Below, piece after piece: positions 1 through 7,537 of a DNA stretch of 64,000 nucleotides. The stretch is from Methanococcus aeolicus Nankai-3. Its GTDB lineage: Archaea; AGJL01; Methanococci; Methanococcales; Methanococcaceae. The notes below the pieces were generated by a model. It was given only the letters and a program-made list of their open reading frames with translations, was not told where the DNA came from and ran no database searches. A program made the position numbers and the translations under genes. Each line of letters starts with the position of its first letter. Position 1 is the stretch's first letter. The DNA lies in NCBI RefSeq assembly GCF_000017185.1, contig NC_009635.1:124001-188000 (forward strand). The letters are read 5' to 3'.

Positions 1-1
1 C

Positions 2-97
2 AACATATTAAATAATGAATTGGTAGAATATGCAAAAAATAAATATATGAAATCTATTTTTTATGAATCTGATATTTCTGTATTAAAAGATATTTAA
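2..97 (+). CDS. C-terminal end of an unidentified protein (truncated by window edge)
   Basis: An open frame enters from the left edge and runs 31 codons to a TAA at 95-97, ending with Val-Leu-Lys-Asp-Ile. Composition (Lys, Asn, Ile, Tyr) resembles the neighbouring genes, and a strong palindrome follows directly, as expected at a gene end. Too little is present to assign a family. It converges on the permease gene downstream. Confidence 0.45.
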   Translation, partial: NILNNELVEYAKNKYMKSIFYESDISVLKDI

Positions 98-111
98 TTA
101 TATTATTATAT

Positions 112-137
112 TTTGGGAGCTCCGCGGAGCTCCCAAA
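112..137. terminator. 26-bp perfect palindrome between convergent genes
   Basis: A perfect inverted repeat built from two GGAGCTCC units (116-123 and 126-133) joined by CG, with TTT and AAA flanks. It lies between two convergent genes and is followed by a T-rich run (about 149-165). A bidirectional terminator is the simplest reading. It is also part of the genome-wide GGAGCTCC signal. Confidence 0.5.
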
Positions 138-140
138 TAT

Positions 141-1220
141 TTATATTCTTATTTTTTTTTCTCCCCTATATACCATATATATTACCAACAAACCGCCCAA
201 AATATCTAAAACAGAACCTATGGGGAGTGGTGAAGCTGGTCGAGATATTTCATAAATATAATATATTGGAACAAAATATTTCAATGAAATTATATGGCAT
301 AACAGCATCAAAACCACCCCCAACAACATTGTTGTTGGCATTAACCATCTATGGTCAGAAGTTTTTATGAGTGGTCTTGCCAAGTAAGGACTGGCTATAC
401 CTACAAAGGCTATTAATCCAACATATGGGATTATTGCCCCTACTATAAACGAAGTTGTTAATAGTATCAATATCCTAGTTTTTTTTACATTTAATCCAAA
501 ACTTTTAGCATATTTCTCTCCAAATAGTAGGGCATTTAATGGTTTTATTAAAAATATTGATAACAATATAAATATTATTGTGCATATTAGCATATTGGTT
601 ATATCGGGGATATGGATTTTAGTTATCGTTCCCACCATAAACTCCCAATACTCTTGAACTTGAATATTTTGAGCATTTGCTATTAAATAAGACCTTATCC
701 CTCCAAACAGATAACTTAATAGAAGGGCAACAATTATTACTCCATTGGATTCTTTAACTCTTAAAGCAATTATTATAAGCATAGTCATTGAAAGTAATCC
801 GCCACACCATCCCGCTATTAATATTTTATCTGTTCCAAAAGTATCTAATAAAGAGGACACACTGTTTATAAATATAACTAGTGCAACTATTAATAAAACA
901 CCCGAGGATATTCCTGTAGTATATGGTGAGGCTAAAAGGTTTCTAAACAGAGTTTGAAGCATTAACCCAGCACCAGACAAAGTTAATCCTATAAGAATTG
1001 CTCCCAATATCGGAGGAAGACGAACTTCTTTTAGCATAAAATCTTTAAATTCATCGCCTGTTGATTGTAGCATTACAAAATTTGTTACATCTTCACAACA
1101 TATTGTTTTTGCATTTCCTCCATAATATATGCCAACTATTGGAAGAACAGCAGATAAAAAAACCAATAGCAATATAACTAAATATCTATAACTTTTTTTG
1201 TGCTTATTTCCGTTTTTCAT
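141..1220 (-). CDS. FecCD/BtuC-family ABC transporter permease (second of a pair)
   Basis: A 359-residue, very hydrophobic protein with about nine or ten membrane segments, normal for the FecCD (BtuC/FhuB/FecD) family that moves corrinoids, haem or ferric siderophores across the cytoplasmic membrane. The family motif near residues 67-100 (RLPPILGAILIG, then LFRNLLASPY) and the C-terminal PYVGLIAFVG are visible. Its start overlaps the stop of the upstream permease by one base, so the two are co-translated and probably form a heterodimer. Corrinoid is the likely substrate because of the nearby BtuF-like protein, CobN and CbiZ; that is inference. No ATPase gene follows it: the next gene converges from the other strand. 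Confidence 0.88.
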   Translation of the reverse strand: MKNGNKHKKSYRYLVILLLVFLSAVLPIVGIYYGGNAKTICCEDVTNFVMLQSTGDEFKDFMLKEVRLPPILGAILIGLTLSGAGLMLQTLFRNLLASPYTTGISSGVLLIVALVIFINSVSSLLDTFGTDKILIAGWCGGLLSMTMLIIIALRVKESNGVIIVALLLSYLFGGIRSYLIANAQNIQVQEYWEFMVGTITKIHIPDITNMLICTIIFILLSIFLIKPLNALLFGEKYAKSFGLNVKKTRILILLTTSFIVGAIIPYVGLIAFVGIASPYLARPLIKTSDHRWLMPTTMLLGVVLMLLCHIISLKYFVPIYYIYEISRPASPLPIGSVLDILGGLLVIYMVYRGEKKIRI

Positions 1221-2269
1221 TATATCCCCATCTTTTTAATTTTTAAATAAATTACAATGGCTATGGGAGCTCCGATTAAAGATAATGGACATAGCAACGG
1301 TAAATTATTTGATGTTGTGGGAATTATTACGCCAGGTCTTGTAATAATATCTGCAACTATTAAAAATATTCCTCCTAACAACGCTGTTATTGGCATCACA
1401 TACAGATGTTTTGAGGTTTTACAAATCATTCTTGCAATAATTGGACAGGTAAGTCCAACAAAGGCAATAGGTCCCGTAAATGCTACAATGGTGGCTGTTA
1501 GAATACAGGACAATATTATTAACCAAGTTCTCAAATTTTTTATATTTACTCCCACACTTATAGCATAATTTTCGCCCAATAAATTTGCATCAAGTTTTTT
1601 TGATAAAAATACATAACAAATAATTGAAACTGGAATAACTACAATAGCCATCAATATAATTTGCTCCCAAGTTAAATTATTTACCGACCCCATACCCCAC
1701 AATAAAAACCCAGAAAGTTGGTCTTCTTCTTCTCCAATATATTCGCCTAAATATATTATGGCTGTTGTTAATCCCGAGGCTATTGCCCCAATCATAAGAC
1801 CACAAATCAACAGCGTAGATGTTTGTTTGACAATTCTTGCTATATTTATTACTACAAACATTGTGATAAATGAGCCCAAATATGCCGATAAAATAAATCC
1901 GTAAATTGAATGGGGAAACCCATGTTTAACCAACACCGATGTAAATATATACAATACTACCCCCAATGAAGCACCACTTGCAATTCCCATTAAATATGGG
2001 TCAGCCAAAGGATTTCTAAAATAACCTTGCATTAATATACCAGCTAAGGCAATCCCGACACCTGCCACAACTGCTCCGAGGGTTCTTGGCATTCGTAAAT
2101 TTGTTATAATTTTATCTTTAATGGTGTTTCCTGTTGTTCCATCATACAGGTAATTTATTATTTCGCTGTTTTTTATATCGACCGTTCCCAATGCCATGCT
2201 GTATATGGATGTAGCAATAAGTAATGTTGTTAGAACACCAATCAAAACAGAAAATCTTTTAAAATGCAA
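1220..2269 (-). CDS. FecCD/BtuC-family ABC transporter permease (first of a pair)
   Basis: A 349-residue polytopic membrane protein with the FecCD signature at residues 59-100 ([12 protein letters not shown], then [19 protein letters not shown]). The start is TTG at 2269, four bases after GGTGA, the usual spacing in this genome. It lies downstream of three cohesin-domain genes on the same strand with a gap of about 75 bp, and is tightly coupled to the next permease. The two permeases differ in sequence, as in Fec systems with two different channel subunits. Substrate is inferred from context (corrinoid or related chelate). Confidence 0.88.
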   Translation of the reverse strand: MHFKRFSVLIGVLTTLLIATSIYSMALGTVDIKNSEIINYLYDGTTGNTIKDKIITNLRMPRTLGAVVAGVGIALAGILMQGYFRNPLADPYLMGIASGASLGVVLYIFTSVLVKHGFPHSIYGFILSAYLGSFITMFVVINIARIVKQTSTLLICGLMIGAIASGLTTAIIYLGEYIGEEEDQLSGFLLWGMGSVNNLTWEQIILMAIVVIPVSIICYVFLSKKLDANLLGENYAISVGVNIKNLRTWLIILSCILTATIVAFTGPIAFVGLTCPIIARMICKTSKHLYVMPITALLGGIFLIVADIITRPGVIIPTTSNNLPLLCPLSLIGAPIAIVIYLKIKKMGI

Positions 2270-2345
2270 TTTTTCACCTGCTTTTTAACGGCATGATTTA
2301 TTTTTAAATTTTTTTATATTATTTATAATATTATTTGTTAATTCA

Positions 2346-4457
2346 TTAGAAAATAGCACCAATATGTTTCGCAACAACTAAACCAGCTATAAAGCCTACA
2401 ATAGATATTAGGCAATAATAAATAATATCAGACTTTTCCACATAATCTAAATCGATGGTTTTATTAATTACAATAGTTTTTGGTACTTTCTGCCTGTTTA
2501 TATTTACAATTACTTTTGAACTATTTATTGAGATATTTTTAGTATATTTTATTACATCTATTTTTTCGGACGAGACAATTTTAACTTTTTTGTCAAAGCT
2601 CCAAGTATAATATGATAATTCTGCATTATCCATTTTTTTATTAAGGGGATAATATGCAAGATTCCACTTTATGGTTGAAGTTTTAGATAGATTTATTGGA
2701 ATAATCATATTTTTTGTTTCATTGGGATTTAATTCAAAATTATATTGATTTCTCGGAGCTCCGATATCTGCATACTCTACAAAATCAACATAGGCATTAA
2801 CTTGATATGGTAGTGGATTACTTATGTTTAATTTTAAAAAGACCGTTTTATTTTCTCCATCTTTTCCTATTATTTCACTCTCTGAAAGGGAGTAATTTAA
2901 TGGATTATATTTGTTAATTGGTATTATAATTTTAACTTCATCAGATGCATTTAATGTATCTTTTACTGTTAATTTTACCGAATAATCTGTATAATTTGAA
3001 TATGTATGTATTGGATTTTGATTCGTGGAATAGTCACCATCTCCAAAATCCCACTCATAATTTAATTCACTATCGTCTGCATCATAGCATAGGGCATAAA
3101 AATTTACAACCTTGTTATTGTGCATAGACATTATGATTTTTGCAGATGGTGGCATATTTGCCCCTCTCTCTATGACATTTACAGTTAAATTTTTTGTAGG
3201 GAGCTCTATTTTTGTATAATTTGAATAAATTGATAAATTTCCAACAAATAATTTTGAAGTGGTATTAATATTGGTTTTTGGAGATATTTTAAATTTTAAA
3301 ATACTATATGTCCCATTTGTTCCATTATTTAATGAGATATTAAAATATAGATAATCCCCATTTAATGTAATATTTGAATTATTTACTTTATCATATATTG
3401 TAGAGTATTTTGAAATCTCGTATTCATTTACTTCAAATAATGAATTATTTATATACAAATAGCCTGAAAAATTTGTTAAATTTTCATTAATATTGTAGGT
3501 TTTTAATTTAATTTCTTTTGAATATCCTAATGATAGGTTTGTGTTTTCATTGTATCCATCATCTACATAGAATATTAGCCCAACAAAATTTGATATATTT
3601 TCTTGTGTTTCTTTTGTTTGCACTGTAATATTTTTAATTTCCTTTCCATTTACCATTAAATCCATTGAGATATTGTATTTGCTGTTATTGACAATTATAG
3701 GTATTTTTAAAAAATCAAACATGGTATTATTTTCATATTTGCTATTTGGCACAACATAAAATGACATTTGATTATTTGATAAATTATATACTCTAAATTC
3801 ATCACATAATATTCCTGTTGGATAGGGATTATTTTCAATTGAAACATTGTTAAAATAGATATTTCCAGATATATTTTTAATTGGAATTTTGGCACCATTT
3901 AATGATAAAACTGCATCAATATTTTTATTTAATTCAAAATCATTTATCGTAATTATGCCCACGGTTTGATTTAGTGGATTTATTGTAATGTTTGAATTAA
4001 TTATCGTAATATTATTATATCCAACTCCATTTATATTGGATACAGCTGTTTTAGATGATAGGGATATTGTTGCTGGAGGACTGGTTGCCTCATTTAGTGT
4101 CTTAAATGATAACGATGCTATTGTAATATTTCCAGATGGTTCGTTGGAGAACCATGCTATCTTAATAGATCCTGTTGATAAATCTGCCTCTTTTAGATCT
4201 GCATTATTTGAAATATCACTTAATTTTATGTCTGTTAAATTCAGTAAATTTGAATCATAAGATAAGGTAGTTTCAAATCCACTACATTTTGTATCATTTG
4301 GAATATTTTTTACAAATAAATCTAAATTAATTGTATCTCCAACTATTGTATTTGTATTGTTAGGAGTTAATTCCACAGTTATATTTTCTGCATAATTAAC
4401 CCCCACAACCAAAAAAGATAATAAAAATAATTTTAAAAATAGAGATAATTTCTTCAT
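2346..4457 (-). CDS. Surface protein with cohesin and PKD domains and C-terminal membrane anchor
   Basis: About 703 residues. A signal peptide (KLSLFLKLFLLSFLVVG) is followed by a type I cohesin-like module at about 24-165 (GDTINLDLFVKN, GFETTLSYDSNLLNL, ATISLS). A middle region of Asn- and Thr-rich beta-type sequence follows, then a PKD domain at about 434-510 (YEWDFGDGDYS) and one hydrophobic C-terminal helix with a short cytoplasmic tail. It is therefore an extracellular protein tethered to the membrane, with many N-glycosylation-type sites. The start is the ATG at 4457, because GGTGA lies five bases before it; an ATG at 4469 overlaps that site. Its cohesin is nearly identical in DNA to the first cohesin of the scaffoldin gene on the opposite strand. 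Binding of the neighbouring dockerin protein is inferred. Confidence 0.85.
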   Translation of the reverse strand: MKKLSLFLKLFLLSFLVVGVNYAENITVELTPNNTNTIVGDTINLDLFVKNIPNDTKCSGFETTLSYDSNLLNLTDIKLSDISNNADLKEADLSTGSIKIAWFSNEPSGNITIASLSFKTLNEATSPPATISLSSKTAVSNINGVGYNNITIINSNITINPLNQTVGIITINDFELNKNIDAVLSLNGAKIPIKNISGNIYFNNVSIENNPYPTGILCDEFRVYNLSNNQMSFYVVPNSKYENNTMFDFLKIPIIVNNSKYNISMDLMVNGKEIKNITVQTKETQENISNFVGLIFYVDDGYNENTNLSLGYSKEIKLKTYNINENLTNFSGYLYINNSLFEVNEYEISKYSTIYDKVNNSNITLNGDYLYFNISLNNGTNGTYSILKFKISPKTNINTTSKLFVGNLSIYSNYTKIELPTKNLTVNVIERGANMPPSAKIIMSMHNNKVVNFYALCYDADDSELNYEWDFGDGDYSTNQNPIHTYSNYTDYSVKLTVKDTLNASDEVKIIIPINKYNPLNYSLSESEIIGKDGENKTVFLKLNISNPLPYQVNAYVDFVEYADIGAPRNQYNFELNPNETKNMIIPINLSKTSTIKWNLAYYPLNKKMDNAELSYYTWSFDKKVKIVSSEKIDVIKYTKNISINSSKVIVNINRQKVPKTIVINKTIDLDYVEKSDIIYYCLISIVGFIAGLVVAKHIGAIF

Positions 4458-4468
4458 ATTATTCACCA

Positions 4469-5356
4469 TTATATTTTAGATGTAAGGCGAAATGCCACCC
4501 CACTAACTAAACTAACTAAAAATATCGCTGTTAGAAAAGTATAATCTTTATGCACTTTATTATTTACACTCAAAACCACACTTACATTGGGATCTATTTC
4601 TGAAATATTTACCTCTTTAACTAAAACCGTAGGTTCTGAATTGTTTGGATATATATTTATTTCATTTATTATTTTGGGAGCTCCACCTGTGTATGAACTT
4701 ACTTCACCACTGGTATCTTCGCTAAGTTTTTTAGATATATTTTCGCTACCAATTCCATTTATTGTTATTTCGCAACTTTTGAATATTGTATTTGGATAAT
4801 AAGAATAATATGCCCCTCTTTTTTCGGAATATATACTTATTTTATCTCCATTGTATCCTCCACCATATTCGGAAACTAGGGCAGTATCTTTATCTTCTTC
4901 TTTATTTGTGCTAAAATTTAATGTTATTTTTCCTTCCTTTTTTGGATTAAATAATACAGTTCCAATAATTAATTTATCATCATATTTTGGTTCATTAAAC
5001 ATAATATTTAAGGAAAATTTTCCATTTTCAAAATTATAGCTTTTAATTTGCTCATCTTTATAATCATCACTCCAATTAAATCCAATGGGCCCTATATTTT
5101 CCTCGGGATATTCAAAATATAATTGCATACCACTAATTCCACCATCTAAATTATTTTTACTAATGGATTCAGATGTTTCTATGCTATCTTTGGGAGGAAT
5201 ATTTTCAACGGATATATTTAATTTTATTATTTCCCCAGAGGTTTCCATATTTTCGGGCTCAAATTTTAAGATTAAATCTCCCTGTGCATAAGATGGAGAC
5301 AATATCACAAAAGTAAAAAACAAAACAAATAAAGTGATAAATGTAGGTAATCTCAT
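4469..5356 (-). CDS. Membrane-anchored cohesin-like surface protein
   Basis: 295 residues. An N-terminal signal peptide ends near Ala-Gln at residues 24-25. A cohesin-like beta domain follows over about residues 26-200 (LILKFEPENMETSGEIIKLN, GMQLYFEYPEENIGPIGF, FNPKKEGKITLNFS). A single hydrophobic helix near residues 272-290 (FLTAIFLVSLVSGVAF) anchors it at the C-terminus. The ribosome binding site GGTGA overlaps the end of the preceding gene, so the two are translationally coupled. The cohesin assignment is weaker than for the flanking proteins because the domain is more divergent; order and architecture support it. Confidence 0.7.
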   Translation of the reverse strand: MRLPTFITLFVLFFTFVILSPSYAQGDLILKFEPENMETSGEIIKLNISVENIPPKDSIETSESISKNNLDGGISGMQLYFEYPEENIGPIGFNWSDDYKDEQIKSYNFENGKFSLNIMFNEPKYDDKLIIGTVLFNPKKEGKITLNFSTNKEEDKDTALVSEYGGGYNGDKISIYSEKRGAYYSYYPNTIFKSCEITINGIGSENISKKLSEDTSGEVSSYTGGAPKIINEINIYPNNSEPTVLVKEVNISEIDPNVSVVLSVNNKVHKDYTFLTAIFLVSLVSGVAFRLTSKI

Positions 5357-5905
5357 TTATTCACCCAATCCAAGTAATTTTTTGAAAAATGAAATAATTT
5401 TTGAAAATATTCCTTCGTTGGCGTTATTTTCACTATTATCATTAATATTATCAATAACATTTAATTTTAAATTAATATTATTCATTTTTATTTCATTGGC
5501 ATCTTTATCGGCGGCTTTTGGTGTTATATGTATTGTGGTATTGCTACTGTCTTTTAATACTTTAACTTTAATTGTAGCAAGATAAAAATCCGATTGCATT
5601 GGCTCATTTATTAACATAAATGAAATTATGCCATTTCTATCCGAAAAATCATTTTTATAATAGTTACTAGCTTTTTTCCTAATGTCATCATTTTCCAAAA
5701 CATTTATAATTTTTAAATTATCTGGCACATTAACTTGGCATTCAAAACCAGATAATGATTCATTATTTTTAATTGTTATAACAATGTCAAATGTATCTCC
5801 AACATTAACTTCTGATGGGCAGTTTACCTCAACATTTGATGCAAAAGCAGACGATGCCCCCATAAAAACTATTATTATTGCCATTATTGGGAAAATATAT
5901 TTCAT
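5357..5905 (-). CDS. Small secreted cohesin-domain protein
   Basis: 182 residues: signal peptide (IFPIMAIIIVFMGASSAFA), then one cohesin module at about 24-150 (VNVGDTFDIVITIKN, LSGFECQVNVPDNLKIINV, STIHIT-type ending) and a C-terminal amphipathic stretch (GIFSKIISFFKKLLGLGE) instead of a normal transmembrane helix. GGTGA sits four bases before the ATG. It is the first gene of a minus-strand operon that runs through two more cohesin proteins to the FecCD permeases, and it is divergent from the dockerin-bearing binding protein. How it attaches to the cell is unclear; the amphipathic tail may associate with the membrane. Confidence 0.78.
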   Translation of the reverse strand: MKYIFPIMAIIIVFMGASSAFASNVEVNCPSEVNVGDTFDIVITIKNNESLSGFECQVNVPDNLKIINVLENDDIRKKASNYYKNDFSDRNGIISFMLINEPMQSDFYLATIKVKVLKDSSNTTIHITPKAADKDANEIKMNNINLKLNVIDNINDNSENNANEGIFSKIISFFKKLLGLGE

Positions 5906-6063
5906 AGAATCACCATAATACTAATTATAAAGATATTTTTAATTAATATAAATAAAACCATAACTTATATATATTATATTCACTTCATGTTATTCAAGTA
6001 ATCTACATTATAATTAACTTAAAGTTAAATATCATACCATATAAAGTTTTTGGGTGAATACTT
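5906..6063. promoter_or_regulatory. Divergent promoter region of the cohesin operon and the dockerin gene
   Basis: A 158-bp AT-rich region between divergent genes. A TATA-like stretch (CTTATATATATTATATT, about 5964-5980) and AATTAACTTAAAGTTAA-like inverted sequences are visible, plus one copy of a 16-bp repeat at 5993-6008 whose inverse lies upstream of the next gene. Both operons can be co-regulated from here. The regulator is not identifiable. Confidence 0.5.
5993..6008 (+). repeat. Left copy of a 16-bp inverted repeat (TTCAAGTAATCTACAT)
   Basis: Exact reverse complement of 7462-7477. It ends 55 bp before the ATG of the dockerin-SBP gene; the partner ends 60 bp before the ATG of the scaffoldin gene. 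Position suggests a shared operator for the two surface genes; a recombination site is the alternative. Confidence 0.55.
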
Positions 6064-7428
6064 ATGTCGAAAAATATAAATATAACATCATTAGTATTAC
6101 TAAGTATGGTATCCTTCATACTATGCATAGTTCCAGTATATGCTGATGGAGATTATAACCATAGATTAGGAGATGTAAATGCAGATGGTTCAATAAATAT
6201 TATAGATGTTGTATATTTATTCAAAAATAGAAATCTCGATTATGAAGATGGAGATATAAATGCAGATAATTCAATAAATATTATAGATGTTGTATATTTA
6301 TTCAAACATTATGACCAAATGAGAGAACCAATAAAATATGCAGAAAATATTAAATTAAAATATTATAATGAAAATGGAAATGAAGTAAATCCATACAATG
6401 GAGAATCATGGAGTTATAAAATATTTGAAGATGCAACGGGACAGAAATTTCTTTTGAAAAATGAATCCCAGCCAGTTCCAACATGGGCTGATGGAAAATA
6501 TGATAAAATATTAACCGTTCCATTAACAAGCGTAGTTACAATGAGTTCCACACATATAGCATTAATGGAGCCATTAAATGACGATGGTTCGGTTATTGGT
6601 TCAGTTAAGGGTGTTATGTGGGGCGGAAGCTACACTTGGTATTTCGATAATATTAAACAGGGACTTGATAATGGCTCAATACAAGATGTGGGTTCAAGTT
6701 ATTCTCCAAATTGGGAAAATATCACAGCATTAAATCCGCAGGCTGTAATTGTATATCCAGGATATAGTGGAGATGCAATAATTGAAAAATGTAAAAGTTT
6801 AAATATAACATATATTGCAAATTCAGAATATTTGGAAGGCTCATACCTTGCAAGATGTGAATGGGTTAAATCATTCGCCGCATTTTACAATAAAGAGGAA
6901 GAAGCAAAAAAATATTTTACAAAAATAGATAAAAGAGCTTTAAATGTGAATAGAAAAACCTATAACAGTGATTATACGGTTTTAGTAGCATGGGGTAAAA
7001 ATTACCCAAGTTATGGGGGAACATATGTTCCAAAAGCACAGGCATATGTTACCAAAGGTATAATTGATAATTGTCATGCCGATTACATATTTAAAGACAT
7101 TCCCGGAACGGGAAGTTCAAAAATAGATTATGAAACATTTGCAGAACGGGCAAAAAATGCTGATATATGGGTTGTGCCATCAAATACAAATTGGCTGTCA
7201 AGCTTCAAAACTGACCATCCCGGATACACCACATTTGAATCTACTAAAAATAACAGGGTATTCTGTATAAGTGAAGATTATTACCAATTAGGACTTATGA
7301 ATACCGATGAATTATTAATGGATTTGGGAACAATTATACACCCAGAAGCATTCAAAGGAAGAACTACCCATTATTTCCTTAGTTATAATACAGATACAGG
7401 AGATGCTACTCCTTACACTGCAAATTAA
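6064..7428 (+). CDS. Dockerin-bearing BtuF-like substrate-binding protein
   Basis: 454 residues. A signal peptide ends near residue 27 (VPVYA-DG). A complete type I dockerin with two calcium-binding F-hand repeats follows at residues about 36-81: GDVNADGSINIIDVVYLFK and GDINADNSINIIDVVYLFK. The rest (about 90-440) looks like a periplasmic binding protein of the BtuF/FecB (helical-backbone) class: VPLTSVVTMSSTHIALMEPL, ALNPQAVIVYPG, and a C-terminal region with IWVVPSN and RVFCISEDYYQ. In ABC importers such proteins capture corrinoids or chelates and hand them to FecCD permeases, which are encoded across the divergent promoter. The dockerin replaces the usual lipid anchor, so docking on the neighbouring cohesin proteins is the likely tether (inference). 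The two dockerin repeats are almost identical in DNA. Start ATG follows GGTGA with six bases between. Confidence 0.85.
   Translation: MSKNINITSLVLLSMVSFILCIVPVYADGDYNHRLGDVNADGSINIIDVVYLFKNRNLDYEDGDINADNSINIIDVVYLFKHYDQMREPIKYAENIKLKYYNENGNEVNPYNGESWSYKIFEDATGQKFLLKNESQPVPTWADGKYDKILTVPLTSVVTMSSTHIALMEPLNDDGSVIGSVKGVMWGGSYTWYFDNIKQGLDNGSIQDVGSSYSPNWENITALNPQAVIVYPGYSGDAIIEKCKSLNITYIANSEYLEGSYLARCEWVKSFAAFYNKEEEAKKYFTKIDKRALNVNRKTYNSDYTVLVAWGKNYPSYGGTYVPKAQAYVTKGIIDNCHADYIFKDIPGTGSSKIDYETFAERAKNADIWVVPSNTNWLSSFKTDHPGYTTFESTKNNRVFCISEDYYQLGLMNTDELLMDLGTIIHPEAFKGRTTHYFLSYNTDTGDATPYTAN
6169..6306 (+). repeat. Two 57-bp near-identical direct repeats encoding the dockerin
   Basis: Copies at 6169-6225 and 6250-6306, 81 bp apart, differ at only a few positions; the last 36 bp are identical. 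Each encodes one F-hand repeat. Synonymous positions are conserved too, which points to recent duplication or gene conversion. Confidence 0.8.
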
Positions 7429-7461
7429 AAATTAACCTTACATACTCTTTGTATAATATAT

Positions 7462-7477
7462 ATGTAGATTACTTGAA
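7462..7477 (-). repeat. Right copy of the 16-bp inverted repeat
   Basis: ATGTAGATTACTTGAA on the plus strand, the exact inverse of 5993-6008. It lies between the dockerin gene and the scaffoldin gene, 60 bp before the scaffoldin ATG, next to AT-rich promoter-like sequence (TTATTATATATTATTAA). The scaffoldin gene therefore probably has its own promoter with the same control site. Confidence 0.55.
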
Positions 7478-7537
7478 AATAAAACCTTATTATATATTAT
7501 TAATTTTTTTATTTTTACTTATTTTAGGTGGTATATT

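Noticed and set aside
5906-6063. Cobalamin riboswitch upstream of the corrinoid genes
   Set aside because: No B12-box-like sequence or suitable structure; the leader regions are short and AT-rich.
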